From Bacillota bacterium (GTDB lineage: Bacteria > Bacillota > Negativicutes > Sporomusales > UBA7701), in contig JAEZJM010000021.1 in the NCBI GenBank assembly GCA_023415775.1, positions 1 to 64,000 on the forward strand: a stretch of DNA of 64,000 nt, written 5' to 3'. The notes below the pieces were generated by a model. That model searched no databases. It had not been told where the DNA came from and saw only the letters and a list, made by a program, of their open reading frames with translations. Of the stretch, positions 39,739 through 48,365 are shown one piece after another (position 1 is the first letter of the stretch; every line of letters begins with the position of its first letter). The position numbers and the translations under genes were made by a program.

Positions 39739-40509
39739 TCAAGTCTGTTTCCAGGGGACGATCCAGCGTTCGACGGCGTCGAGGAGCAGCGAGAAGATGT
39801 AGCCGAGGACGGAGAGGACTATTAAGGCGACGAACATCTGCTCAATGTCGAACATGTCGTAAGCGCGCCATATCATCCACCCTACGCCGGCCTTGGCGGC
39901 CGATAACTCGGCGGCGACGATGAGGATGAGAGCCATGCCCATCCCGAGTTTAAGGCCGGCGAAGATCATCGGCAGCGCTCCTGGCAGGGCGACGGTGAGA
40001 TAGAAGTCACGGCGGTTCGCCCCGAAGTTGCGGGCTACGTCTAGGTAGATTTTGTCGATGTCGAGCACGCCGGCCATAGTGTTGATGACGACTAGGTAGA
40101 AGACGCCTATGGCGATGGTGAATACTTTCGATGTTTCACCGAGGCCGAAGACGAGCAGGATTAGGGGCATGATGGCTAGCTTGGGGATGGGGTATGTAGC
40201 GGCGATCATCGGCTCAACTGCCGAGCGTACTAGAGGCGACAAACCCATACTGATCCCGAGGATAATCCCCGGCACGGTTCCGACTATGAAGCCGAGGATG
40301 ACACGCTGGACGCTTACGGCGGTATTGTAGATCAGCTCTCCCGAGAACAGGAGAGGAAAGAACGCCTGGATGATGAGACTCGGACTGGAGAATAGTCTGG
40401 TATCGATAGCATTCACGCGGGCGAGGATTTCCCAAACGAGCAACAGGGTCAGCGGCGAGAGGACGGAGACGACGCGGATGAACAGGCCGCCATTTGGAAG
40501 TTTTGCCAT
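39739..40509 (-). CDS. ABC transporter permease (SsuC/TauC type)
   Basis: The product has 256 aa with six membrane segments. ATG at 40509, 8 nt after GGGAGG. The EAA loop near residue 160 reads DVARNFGANRRDFYLTVALPGALPMIFAGLKLG. It pairs as a homodimer with the ATPase. Seventeen nt separate it from the ATPase start. Confidence 0.92.
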   Translation of the reverse strand: MAKLPNGGLFIRVVSVLSPLTLLLVWEILARVNAIDTRLFSSPSLIIQAFFPLLFSGELIYNTAVSVQRVILGFIVGTVPGIILGISMGLSPLVRSAVEPMIAATYPIPKLAIMPLILLVFGLGETSKVFTIAIGVFYLVVINTMAGVLDIDKIYLDVARNFGANRRDFYLTVALPGALPMIFAGLKLGMGMALILIVAAELSAAKAGVGWMIWRAYDMFDIEQMFVALIVLSVLGYIFSLLLDAVERWIVPWKQT

Positions 40510-40531
40510 ACACGTCACCTCCCGGAACTGG

Positions 40532-41608
40532 TTACTTGTATTTGCCGAGTACGCTCAGGGCAAAATCGACGTACTTGTTGTCAACGACTTCCTGAAGTTT
40601 GATGTCGGTTTTCAGAAGGTTGCGCTGTTTATACCAGGCGAGGTCCAGCTCGATGCCTTTCATGCGTAGGTAGCCGTCTGGGTTGAGGCCTACTGGGAAC
40701 ATTTTTTCGTACATGACAGGATCTTTGACGACCGAGTATTTGCACAGGAGATCGATGAGCTCCTTTTTGCCCTTGTCCTTGAAGAAGGCGTCGTTGTAGT
40801 CGCGGTGGGACTTAACGTAGGCAGTCATGAACCGGTTGGCGACGTCGGGCCGGGTGGTCATGCTCGTGCCGAAAACCAGCAGGGCGGTTTGGGCGTCAGG
40901 GTCGTATTCGGCCGGGTCTTTCCAGGGGTCAACGATGCCTTTGGCGATGCCTACGGCGATGAAGGGTTCGATGACCATGGCGGCGTCGATGCTTTTGTTG
41001 CCCAGGGAGACAAGCATGTCGGGGAAGGAGCGGATGACTTGCAGGTCGACGTCTTTGGTGGTCATGCCGCCCTTGTTAAGAACGCGGTCGAGGGCGATTT
41101 CGTCCAGCGAGGCGGTGCCGACAACGGCGATCTTGCGGCCGCGGAGGTCGGCAAAGTCATTGATGGTGCCGACGAGGTCCTTACGGATGACGAGACGGTA
41201 GTAACCTTTGCCGGGAACGTTGATGCCTTTGTCGGCGACGATTTTTACGGGGATGTCACGGGACATAGCGTTGAACAGGCCGGATGCGGTTACGGTGGCG
41301 CCGACATCGAGCTGCCCGGCCGCCAGGGCGTTGATCATTTCCTGACCGGTGTTGAATTGGATAGGTTCGATTTTGATGCCCAGGTCTTTATAGTAGCCTT
41401 TGGCCATACCGATCAGGATGCCGGAATCGGAGACGACTTGCTTCATGCCAACCTTGACGACCGTTTCCTGCTGTAGCGGCACGAGCGACGGCGCCCAGGC
41501 CGGGCCTTTGGCTGCTACCTGGGCGGTTTGCGGCTGGCCACATCCGCCGATTACCAAGGTGAGGGCAAGGAACGCGACGGCCAGGATACCACCTGTTTTT
41601 CTCTTCAT
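40532..41608 (-). CDS. NMT1/SsuA-type ABC substrate-binding lipoprotein
   Basis: The product has 358 aa. ATG after GGAGGG. Lipobox VIGGCGQ (Cys at 23). The binding fold shows VKVGMKQVVSDSGILIGMAKGYYKDLGIKIEPIQF in pieces, NALAAGQLDVGATVTASGLFNAM and KIAVVGTASLDEIALDRVL. Relatives bind aliphatic sulfonates, taurine, nitrate or thiamine-pyrimidine precursors. The divergent neighbour cluster contains thiD, which makes a pyrimidine precursor possible but unproven. Confidence 0.88.
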   Translation of the reverse strand: MKRKTGGILAVAFLALTLVIGGCGQPQTAQVAAKGPAWAPSLVPLQQETVVKVGMKQVVSDSGILIGMAKGYYKDLGIKIEPIQFNTGQEMINALAAGQLDVGATVTASGLFNAMSRDIPVKIVADKGINVPGKGYYRLVIRKDLVGTINDFADLRGRKIAVVGTASLDEIALDRVLNKGGMTTKDVDLQVIRSFPDMLVSLGNKSIDAAMVIEPFIAVGIAKGIVDPWKDPAEYDPDAQTALLVFGTSMTTRPDVANRFMTAYVKSHRDYNDAFFKDKGKKELIDLLCKYSVVKDPVMYEKMFPVGLNPDGYLRMKGIELDLAWYKQRNLLKTDIKLQEVVDNKYVDFALSVLGKYK

Positions 41609-41678
41609 AAGCAACCCTCCACGACTGCATTTTCGAATAATACACGATATTCTCCCCGGCGTTTTTTGGTTACAGCCC

Positions 41679-41707
41679 TTGCGGGTTTTTGATTTGTCGG
41701 CCATAAT
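41679..41707 (+). promoter_or_regulatory. Promoter of the DUF3786-like/thiD/cheY-like unit
   Basis: TTGCGG, 17 bp, CATAAT, 31 bp before the first start codon. The ABC operon diverges from here. Confidence 0.45.
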
Positions 41708-41737
41708 ATAGCTTGAAAGCAGAAATGGATGGTAGCC

Positions 41738-42418
41738 ATGAAAGAGATAATCGCGCAAGTGAATGAATGGCCGTTCTTACGGCAGCTTCCCGCCCACCAG
41801 GCCGGTTTTTCCCTGAAGCTTGACCTTACCGAGGACGGGGTGCAGTATAACGTTTTTTCCTACCGGAAGGCGGAGGAGCTGCGAAGCTTCTCCGTCGTTT
41901 ACGACCGGGCAACGAGGGATTTCCTGGCACGGGTGGCGGTGGGGCTCAACGAGTTTTACGATGTCAGCTTTATATGTCCCGACCTGGCTAGCCTGGAGAG
42001 GATTTTGGCCGCTAAGCTCGCAGCTGCTCTGGTCGATCTGAGCGGTGGACAGCAGTACGAGAGCATCTTCCGGGCAAAAAAAATCCTCGAATGGCCGTAC
42101 AGTGAAAGGCTGTCCGGCGAAGTGGCCGGATTCCGCTTGTTTATCACACCGCGGCAGCCGCTGAAAACGGTCAACGGCTCCTATATTATTCTTGATTACA
42201 GCGATTTTGCCGCAGCCAGTAACCTCAGCGTAAGTTATAACGTCTATCGCGACGAGTTTTTCGGCCAAATCCGCTTGCGGCAAACGCCGAATATGATCGG
42301 GACGTTCGATACTCGCGATATCGGCGAGCTGGCCGCCATACTTGAGCGCGAACTGGAGCCCGCGTTGACTGATCTGCGCGGACGAATCTCACATTCAGAG
42401 GGAGAAAGCCAACCATGA
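41738..42418 (+). CDS. DUF3786-like protein, function unknown
   Basis: The product has 226 aa; an ATG at 41729 is the alternative start. Mostly alternating strands and helices, soluble, without a signal. DVSFICPDLASLERILAAKLAAALVDL near residues 70-97 and the GTFDTRDIGELAAILERELEPAL segment look like repeats of one unit (short strands followed by an ERIL/AILE helix), so an internal duplication is likely. Family assignment is tentative. Stop overlaps the thiD start as ATGA. Confidence 0.55.
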   Translation: MKEIIAQVNEWPFLRQLPAHQAGFSLKLDLTEDGVQYNVFSYRKAEELRSFSVVYDRATRDFLARVAVGLNEFYDVSFICPDLASLERILAAKLAAALVDLSGGQQYESIFRAKKILEWPYSERLSGEVAGFRLFITPRQPLKTVNGSYIILDYSDFAAASNLSVSYNVYRDEFFGQIRLRQTPNMIGTFDTRDIGELAAILERELEPALTDLRGRISHSEGESQP

Positions 42419-43227
42419 AAACAGCTCTTACGATCGCCGGCTCGGATTCAAGCGGCGGCGCCGGGATTCAGGCGGATCTCAAAACCTTTTCTGCCCTGGG
42501 CGTTTTCGGCATGAGCGTGATTACCGCTATTACGGCGCAAAATACGTGTGGCGTGACCAATATCCGCGAGCTGGATGAGGAAATAATCGTCGACCAGGTT
42601 GCGGCGGTTTATGAGGATATTCCGGTGGGAGCGGTGAAGGTCGGTATGTTGTCGAGCGCTGCTATCACCCGTGTTGTCGCCGGCGCGCTCGTCAAGCACG
42701 GCGCCACGAACATTGTCGTCGATCCGGTGATGGTTGCCAAAAGCGGTAGCCGCCTCTTGAAACCAGAGGCCGTCGATGCTCTTATCCGGTTTTTGTTTCC
42801 TGTCGCCGATGTGGTAACACCCAATCTTCATGAAGCAGCCGAGATCGTCGGCTTTCCTGTGGGCGACCGCGCAGCGATGGAACGAGCGGCAATCGCCATC
42901 AAGGCTATGGGGCCGAAGTATGTGGTGGTGAAAGGCGGGCATCTGCCCGGCGCCGCCTGCGATCTTTTTTATGACGGCGTCGAGTTTGCCGTTCTTGTCA
43001 ATAAACGTATTGAGACCAAGCATACCCACGGAACAGGCTGCACGTTCTCATCCGCCATCGCCGCAGGACTGGCCAAAGGCATGCCTGTCTTCGATGCCGT
43101 CACGGCGGCCAAGCGCTATATTACTGTTGCAATCACGCACGGATTTCCTTTAGGAAAAGGCGTCGGGCCGACACACCATTTCTATGAGCTTTATTCCCAA
43201 GCAGGCGTTGGCTGCGAAGGTGAGTGA
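42415..43227 (+). CDS. thiD: Hydroxymethylpyrimidine/phosphomethylpyrimidine kinase
   Basis: The product has 270 aa, the standard length. It phosphorylates HMP and HMP-P in thiamine synthesis. Motifs: ALTIAGSDSSGGAGIQADLKTF at the start, the substrate and Mg segment VVDPVMVAKSGSRLL, TPNLHEAAEI, and the anion-hole motif THGTGCTFSSAIAAGLA. It overlaps the upstream gene by 4 nt. No TPP riboswitch is visible. Confidence 0.95.
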   Translation: MKTALTIAGSDSSGGAGIQADLKTFSALGVFGMSVITAITAQNTCGVTNIRELDEEIIVDQVAAVYEDIPVGAVKVGMLSSAAITRVVAGALVKHGATNIVVDPVMVAKSGSRLLKPEAVDALIRFLFPVADVVTPNLHEAAEIVGFPVGDRAAMERAAIAIKAMGPKYVVVKGGHLPGAACDLFYDGVEFAVLVNKRIETKHTHGTGCTFSSAIAAGLAKGMPVFDAVTAAKRYITVAITHGFPLGKGVGPTHHFYELYSQAGVGCEGE

Positions 43228-43230
43228 AAC

Positions 43231-43593
43231 GTGGCTAGAATATTGGTTTGTGACGATTCGGCCTTTATGCGGATGTTGCTCACGCGGGTTCTGAACAATA
43301 TGGGTCACGAAGTGGTTGCCGAAGCGGCCAATGGAAACGAGGCGGTGGAGAAATATCGCCGCTATAAGCCTGATCTTACAACAATGGATATAACCATGCC
43401 CGAGTGTGACGGTATCGAGGCGGTCAAGCTGATTTGCGGCAAGGATAAAAAAGCGAAAATCGTTATGGTTACTGCTATCGGGCAGCAGCCGATACTTCGC
43501 GAAGCCATTGCCGCAGGTGCGCTCGATTTCATTGTCAAACCGTTTGTGGAGGAACAGGTAGCGAAGACGGTAAAAGGCATTCTGGCAGAGTAA
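43231..43593 (+). CDS. CheY-like single-domain response regulator
   Basis: The product has 120 aa. GTG start 3 nt after the thiD stop. Receiver hallmarks: acidic pair DD at residues 8-9, phospho-acceptor Asp in LTTMDITMPECDG (about residue 52), the T in MVTAIGQ and Lys in FIVKPF. No output domain, so it acts by protein interaction, as CheY does at the flagellar switch. The next genes are tRNAs; an HD-GYP gene follows them. Confidence 0.9.
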   Translation: MARILVCDDSAFMRMLLTRVLNNMGHEVVAEAANGNEAVEKYRRYKPDLTTMDITMPECDGIEAVKLICGKDKKAKIVMVTAIGQQPILREAIAAGALDFIVKPFVEEQVAKTVKGILAE

Positions 43594-43607
43594 CTGGAAG
43601 CAATCTA

Positions 43608-43636
43608 TTGACATTAGTTATGTAACATGGTATTAT
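43608..43636 (+). promoter_or_regulatory. Promoter of the four-tRNA operon
   Basis: Consensus TTGACA, 17 bp, TATTAT, about 64 bp before tRNA-Asp. Confidence 0.8.
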
Positions 43637-43699
43637 CAGTTTTGTGGCTCATTGACAGGTAAACTTGAATCATATATACTAAATAATGCGGTTTCAAAC

Positions 43700-43776
43700 G
43701 GCCCCGTGGTGTAGTGGTCTAACATGCCGCCCTGTCACGGCGGAGATCGTCGGTTCAAATCCGATCGGGGTCGCCA
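43700..43776 (+). tRNA. tRNA-Asp (GTC)
   Basis: Full cloverleaf with GGCCCCG acceptor, anticodon loop CTGTCAC, T arm GGTTCAAATCC and an encoded CCA. Confidence 0.95.
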
Positions 43777-43788
43777 TTTATATTTTTT

Positions 43789-43864
<76 letters not shown>

Positions 43865-43869
43865 TTCAT

Positions 43870-43944
43870 GCGGAAGTAGCTCAGTGGTAGAGCATCGCCT
43901 TGCCAAGGCGAGGGTCGCGAGTTCGAATCTCGTTTTCCGCTCCA
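43870..43944 (+). tRNA. tRNA-Gly (GCC)
   Basis: GCGGAAG acceptor, anticodon loop CTTGCCAAG, T arm AGTTCGAATCT, encoded CCA. Its last 43 nt equal the truncated copy at the window start. Confidence 0.95.
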
Positions 43945-43950
43945 TTATCT

Positions 43951-44025
<75 letters not shown>

Positions 44026-44030
44026 ACAGG

Positions 44031-44060
44031 AAAACCACCCCGCAACGGGTGGTTTTTATT
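44031..44060 (+). terminator. Terminator of the tRNA operon
   Basis: AAAACCACCC pairs with GGGTGGTTTTT, followed by an AT-rich tail. Confidence 0.85.
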
Positions 44061-44186
44061 ATGCTTTTTTTGACGAGATCAACTAAATATAGTGTTTCGG
44101 ACTTAACTTTTCTTATTATTTCCACGATATTATGTTTGGCAGGCTTTTTTGCTCCGAGAACGTTTTGGTACGGCAAGAGACGCTAA
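44060..44186 (+). CDS. Doubtful small membrane protein
   Basis: An ATG in the terminator tail opens a frame of about 41 codons with one membrane segment (FLIISTILCLAGFFAP) and a basic end. No ribosome site is visible, so translation is doubtful. It is listed because the stretch up to the HD-GYP gene holds nothing else. Confidence 0.2.
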
Positions 44187-44213
44187 CCACTCCTACTCTA
44201 AGGAGGCTTTCGC

Positions 44214-45305
44214 GTGCGGAAGTTAATATCCTTTGATCTGCAGTCAGGCATGATAACCGCGGAACCGGTATTCTCCCGCGACGGCAGGCAGGTTCTCGTT
44301 CCAGCCGGCAGCCAGCTCACCGAGCAAGCTATCCGCCTAATTCAGAATTGGGATATCGCCTATATTATGATCGCGGAAACTTCGGAAGCCGAACTGCTGC
44401 CTCCGCCTCCCGCGGTAAACGATCCGGTACTGGAAATCCTCCCGGATGCGATGGTGAAAAAGGTAATCAATTTCACCTGCAACTTGGAAGAAGCGCTGTT
44501 CAATGTGACCGACTTTTTTGAAGCGTTAAGATCTGGGGGTACTTTCGAAACGGCCGGTTGCCGGCAAATTTCCTCTAAAGTCGCCCGCCATCTTGTTCAG
44601 CCCGCCGAGGCTGTAAACCGGCTGCTGTTCAGAATAACCGTCAACCGCGACCGTGACTATCTCGAGCGCCATTCAGTATCGGTCGCCGCTCTTTCCGGAA
44701 TGCTGGCGTCGTGGATGGAACTGGCGCCTGCCGTAATCGATGAAGTCGTTCTCGCCGGTCTCATCCATGATATTGGCAAAATAAGGATGAATCGCAGCCT
44801 GATAATAGATAACGACCCCACCCCCGAACGACAAGAGATGCTTAGGAGACATGTTCTGCTTGCTTACGAGCTGCTCCGGGATGTTCCCGGGTTGCCGCCC
44901 AACGTGCTCGCTGCCGTTACACAGCATCACGAGTACCGGGACGGCAGCGGCTACCCCCTGGCATTGTCCGGTGATGGTATCAATCAGTTCGCCCGCATCG
45001 TCACTGTGGCCGACCGCCTTTGCCATATTGCCGAAGGGCCCGGAGGACTCAACCCGTTCAACATGGTGGAAGCAGTCAAGAGTGAAATGTTCACCAGACT
45101 TGACCCTGCGGTGTGCGATACTTTCATCCGACGGATTAACGATTATCTTATGAATAACCCTGTCAAGCTGAACGACGGGCGCAAGGCAAAGGTTGTCTTT
45201 CTGCCGACTATCAATCCTACATCCCCTGTTCTGAAAACCGAGGACGGGCAGTTTATCGATCTGACGAAAACCCACGATATTGCTATCGTCGGGCTGACTT
45301 TTTAA
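44214..45305 (+). CDS. HD-GYP cyclic-di-GMP phosphodiesterase
   Basis: The product has 363 aa. GTG start after AAGGAGG. Residues 1-135 are a DUF3391-like region (MITAEPVFSRDGRQVLVPAGSQLTEQAIRLIQNW in pieces). The HD-GYP domain covers about 140-310: ERHSVSVAALSGMLA, the HD motif LAGLIHDIGKI, and the GYP motif HHEYRDGSGYP near 240. These proteins degrade c-di-GMP. The CheY-like protein just upstream of the tRNA operon may be a partner, which is inference. Confidence 0.92.
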   Translation: MRKLISFDLQSGMITAEPVFSRDGRQVLVPAGSQLTEQAIRLIQNWDIAYIMIAETSEAELLPPPPAVNDPVLEILPDAMVKKVINFTCNLEEALFNVTDFFEALRSGGTFETAGCRQISSKVARHLVQPAEAVNRLLFRITVNRDRDYLERHSVSVAALSGMLASWMELAPAVIDEVVLAGLIHDIGKIRMNRSLIIDNDPTPERQEMLRRHVLLAYELLRDVPGLPPNVLAAVTQHHEYRDGSGYPLALSGDGINQFARIVTVADRLCHIAEGPGGLNPFNMVEAVKSEMFTRLDPAVCDTFIRRINDYLMNNPVKLNDGRKAKVVFLPTINPTSPVLKTEDGQFIDLTKTHDIAIVGLTF

Positions 45306-45358
45306 GCGCCACATACTGCGGAGCCTTCTTTTGCTTCGAGCTAGACCTGCCCTCGCTC

Positions 45359-45387
45359 TTGTCAGAAAAACGGATTTGCGATATAAT
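45359..45387 (+). promoter_or_regulatory. Promoter of tRNA-Leu
   Basis: TTGTCA, 17 bp, consensus TATAAT, 45 bp before the tRNA. Confidence 0.8.
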
Positions 45388-45432
45388 GATTACGCTGTCC
45401 CGGCAGCTGATGCTGCCGGGATATTAATACAT

Positions 45433-45521
45433 GCCGGAGTGGCGGAACAGGCAGACGCAACGGACTTAAAATCCGTCGGAGAGAAATCTCCGTACCGGTT
45501 CGACCCCGGTCTCCGGCACCA
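45433..45521 (+). tRNA. tRNA-Leu (TAA)
   Basis: GCCGGAG acceptor, anticodon loop ACTTAAAAT, a long variable arm typical of class II tRNA (GGAGAGAAATCTCC), T arm GGTTCGACCCC, encoded CCA. Confidence 0.95.
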
Positions 45522-45529
45522 ATAATATC

Positions 45530-45566
45530 AACGGCTCTCAGGTTTTGGACCTGGGAGCCGTTTTTC
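45530..45566 (+). terminator. Terminator of tRNA-Leu
   Basis: ACGGCTCTCAGGT pairs with ACCTGGGAGCCGT, followed by TTTT. Confidence 0.85.
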
Positions 45567-45639
45567 CGTTTGTCTAACATGTGTCTAGCGCACTTTTGTC
45601 AGATTTTAAATCGGGAATTATAAACAATAAAACCACATA

Positions 45640-45669
45640 TTGACAGATGGCGTACATACGTTCTATAAT
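45640..45669 (+). promoter_or_regulatory. Promoter of the M48 peptidase gene
   Basis: Consensus TTGACA and consensus TATAAT separated by 18 bp, 40 bp before the start codon. Confidence 0.8.
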
Positions 45670-45708
45670 CAAATTACAAATAATGACAAGCTTTTCGGAG
45701 GTATCGCG

Positions 45709-46869
45709 ATGAAAAAACTGTGCGTGATCCTCACTTTTGTCGTAACTTTCAACCTCGGTTTCGGCTTCGTATCACCGACTCCGGCGCGGGCCGACACCTT
45801 CGACGCTATTCTCGACGTGCTTGACGCTGTCACTACTTATGCATTAGTCCGCGAAATGATGAAAAAGACCGAATTTACTATGCAGTACCAGGTATTCCAA
45901 AATACTAAACAGAAATTCGGCGTCAGCCAAGACGACGCCGCCAACGAGATGCTGCACCGTGTTTTCACTCGTGTGGGCGCCGCACCCGGTAACGGCGAGA
46001 TTCTTGCCCGGCCGCCCAGCTATTTTGTTATCCCCGATGGTTCCATCAATGGTTTTCGATCTGTTGGCAATGTTATCGGAATAAATGTGGGCGTTTTTCA
46101 TGAGTTTGGCTTCAATGAGGACATGGTCGCTTTTATCGTGACTCACGAAATGGGCCACGGCACTAAACAACACTCCTTGCGGCAGATCGAAGGCATGCTC
46201 CCGTTAAGGACCATCGCGAGTCTAATCGCAAAAAGATACGGAGAATATATTCCGGAATATCAGATACAACTAGCCGGGCTGGTGCTTCTGCATATACAAA
46301 ATAGCGGTTATTCTGTTCCCTTCGAGTACGAGGCCGACAATACAGGCTTCGAATACGCCGTGAACGCCGGTTATAATCCGGGAGGAGCCGCCGCCGCTTT
46401 TGTCCGGATACAGTCGTATTATGTCGACAAGCCGGATTTGATGCGCGCCTTGTTTAATCCCCGTACACACCCTACAAACCAACAGCGAATCGAGAATTTT
46501 TCCGCCAAACTTACTGCTTATTCCGGTAATAATGTTACGGTAAGCGGCACCGCGGTGAACGTCAAAGGGCAGCTCTTGTTGAATACTCGGCCGATTGGGG
46601 CGCGGTTGGCTGAGGAGCGCGCGCACCTGGTAGCCGGCAATCTTGCCCGTGTTTTCCACCAGCGGCCTCGGCCGACTGACCCGGCCACGGTAGAGTTCGG
46701 CACTCTCAAGCTGGCCGGACGGACTATTATTACACCAGTGCCTGGTGAGCCATCGGCCGAGGAATTACAGGCCAAATTAAATGCGATTTTGGGGTTTCCG
46801 GCAGACGTTACGAGCCAGCAAAATTCTAACAAGGCCAAACCTTTGAACTCTCATTGGGTTGAATTGTAA
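45709..46869 (+). CDS. Secreted M48-family zinc metallopeptidase
   Basis: The product has 386 aa. ATG after GGAGG. Signal peptide ends at TPARADTF (about residue 27). The zinc motif is VTHEMGHGTKQHS (HExxH) near residue 148, and the third ligand is the Glu of PFEYEADNTGFEYAV. The C-terminal 110 residues are variable. M48 proteins of this BepA/YfgC type act on envelope proteins in diderm bacteria. The stop overlaps the next start by one base. Confidence 0.88.
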   Translation: MKKLCVILTFVVTFNLGFGFVSPTPARADTFDAILDVLDAVTTYALVREMMKKTEFTMQYQVFQNTKQKFGVSQDDAANEMLHRVFTRVGAAPGNGEILARPPSYFVIPDGSINGFRSVGNVIGINVGVFHEFGFNEDMVAFIVTHEMGHGTKQHSLRQIEGMLPLRTIASLIAKRYGEYIPEYQIQLAGLVLLHIQNSGYSVPFEYEADNTGFEYAVNAGYNPGGAAAAFVRIQSYYVDKPDLMRALFNPRTHPTNQQRIENFSAKLTAYSGNNVTVSGTAVNVKGQLLLNTRPIGARLAEERAHLVAGNLARVFHQRPRPTDPATVEFGTLKLAGRTIITPVPGEPSAEELQAKLNAILGFPADVTSQQNSNKAKPLNSHWVEL

Positions 46870-48083
46870 TGGTGGGGAAGAGGGTGAAGGTGTTGCGGAA
46901 AAGGCGTTTGTATTCTTGTTTAATCCGTTGTTTGGCAGCCTATATAATTGTTGCATTAACTGGTTTCTCCCAAGTGGGTGCAGCTCCGGCAGGGGTAACA
47001 AGCCCGGTCGCTGATACCATTCGTATCGGCGGCAACTTCGACCTCAGCGGGCGTTACGCCTACTTCGGCGAAATGGCGGTTTTGGGCGCGAAATTGGCCT
47101 TCAAAGAAGCCAACGATGCCGGCGGGGTGCTTGGCCGCAAGATCGAGTTCGTACCTCTTGATAACGCCTCCGATAAAGCTAAGGCAGCGGTCGTGATGAA
47201 AAACCTGGTCGCCAGGGGAAACGTATCGGCGGTATTAGGCTGTTTATCTGTTGCCAATACATCGGCGGCCTATGTGATTGCCGAGCAAAACCGAATACCA
47301 TTGGTAAGCCCCACAGCCGGTGGTTTTATATTGACGGGGAGCGATGGCAAGGTAAAGCCTTATGCTTTCCTGACGTGTTTCTCGGCCCACAGCCAGGCTG
47401 GTTATTTGGCCAGGTTCGCGTTTGAAGAGCTGGGGGCTAAGAAAGCCGCGATCGTCTATGACGATAAAGCAGATTTTTCTCGCATGATGGTGACGGTTTT
47501 CGAACAGGTTTTCGCGGCCTCCGGGGGAAAAATTGTCGCCAAAGTGCAGATTGGCAGTGGCGGGGAAGCTTCACAGGAATATGTCGCCCAGATCCGGCAA
47601 GCCGAGCCGGAGGTTGTCTTCATTCCGCTGATTTATCGCGAGGCAGGGCAAACAATCCGAGGCTTGCGCGAGAGCGGCATAGGCGCTCCGCTGCTGGGGC
47701 CTGATATGTGGGACTCGCCAAGGATAGTGGCTTACGCAGGCGAGGAAGCGCTTAATGATATCTATTATTTTTACCAGTACGCCGCAAGTAAAATATTGCC
47801 TAAGGTTGACAAGTTTTTTGAAGCGTTTGAGAAGGAATATAGACGCCCGCCAGGGTCTGAAGCGGCAATGGGTTATGAAGCGGCAGTCGTTCTCGTGGAG
47901 GCGATAAGAAAGGCCGGCAGCGCCGATCCAGAAAGCGTGCGGGCCGCTCTGGAAGGTATTGAGGCCGAAGGGTTGCTGGGGAAGATCCGTATCGACGCAG
48001 CCGACCACAATGTGGTGAAATCTGTGACTGTGCACCGGATGATAGAGGGGCAGTCATTTCCTTACAGGATGCTCAAACCGTAA
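46869..48083 (+). CDS. Branched-chain amino-acid-type ABC binding protein
   Basis: The product has up to 404 aa from the ATG at 46869; a TTG near 46893 after AGAGG is an alternative. The N-terminal hydrophobic stretch (residues about 20-38) is a signal peptide. The Leu/Ile/Val-binding fold is clear: IRIGGNFDLSGRYAYFGEMAVLGAKLAFKEAND, RKIEFVPLDNASD and NRIPLVSPTAG. No permease or ATPase genes are near, so it is an orphan binding protein or works with a remote system. Confidence 0.88.
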   Translation: MVGKRVKVLRKRRLYSCLIRCLAAYIIVALTGFSQVGAAPAGVTSPVADTIRIGGNFDLSGRYAYFGEMAVLGAKLAFKEANDAGGVLGRKIEFVPLDNASDKAKAAVVMKNLVARGNVSAVLGCLSVANTSAAYVIAEQNRIPLVSPTAGGFILTGSDGKVKPYAFLTCFSAHSQAGYLARFAFEELGAKKAAIVYDDKADFSRMMVTVFEQVFAASGGKIVAKVQIGSGGEASQEYVAQIRQAEPEVVFIPLIYREAGQTIRGLRESGIGAPLLGPDMWDSPRIVAYAGEEALNDIYYFYQYAASKILPKVDKFFEAFEKEYRRPPGSEAAMGYEAAVVLVEAIRKAGSADPESVRAALEGIEAEGLLGKIRIDAADHNVVKSVTVHRMIEGQSFPYRMLKP

Positions 48084-48086
48084 AAT

Positions 48087-48118
48087 AAGCCACGGCCCCT
48101 TCAGGGGTCGTGGCTTTT
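48087..48118 (+). terminator. Terminator after the binding protein
   Basis: AAGCCACGGCCCC pairs with GGGGTCGTGGCTT, followed by TTGC; it can also serve the convergent small gene. Confidence 0.8.
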
Positions 48119-48131
48119 GCTATATTATCTA

Positions 48132-48329
48132 CTACCTCTTTTTCCAGGCTTTGAAGGCGTGTACCAGATAGGCGATGAAAAGCGCCGTCGCTGCCACGGC
48201 AAGCCATATGCCGCTGTAAGCGGCCATTTTTGTACCGAAAGTAGCGTCGAGAATATCAAGCGTGGAACCGAGGATCACGATTGCCACAATTGCTGTTACG
48301 AGATAAACAGGAGTCGAAAATTTTGCCAT
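48132..48329 (-). CDS. Small two-helix membrane protein (65 aa)
   Basis: ATG start after GGAAAGGAAA. Membrane segments near residues 8-24 (VYLVTAIVAIVILGST) and 38-58 (SGIWLAVAATALFIAYLV), ending in a basic KAWKKR. Not recognised. Same strand as the DUF2284 gene and 36 nt after it. Confidence 0.65.
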   Translation of the reverse strand: MAKFSTPVYLVTAIVAIVILGSTLDILDATFGTKMAAYSGIWLAVAATALFIAYLVHAFKAWKKR

Positions 48330-48365
48330 TTGAGTTTCCTTTCCGGCTATTAGTATGCCTTGTAT

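Noticed and set aside
43601..43630. dif-like TTATGTAAC near the strand-composition change
   Set aside because: Only the right arm resembles a XerD site; the segment is better explained as the spacer of the TTGACA-17-TATTAT promoter of the tRNA operon.
44060..44186. Strong call of a membrane protein after the tRNA operon
   Set aside because: No ribosome site and the ATG lies in a terminator tail; kept only as a low-confidence entry.
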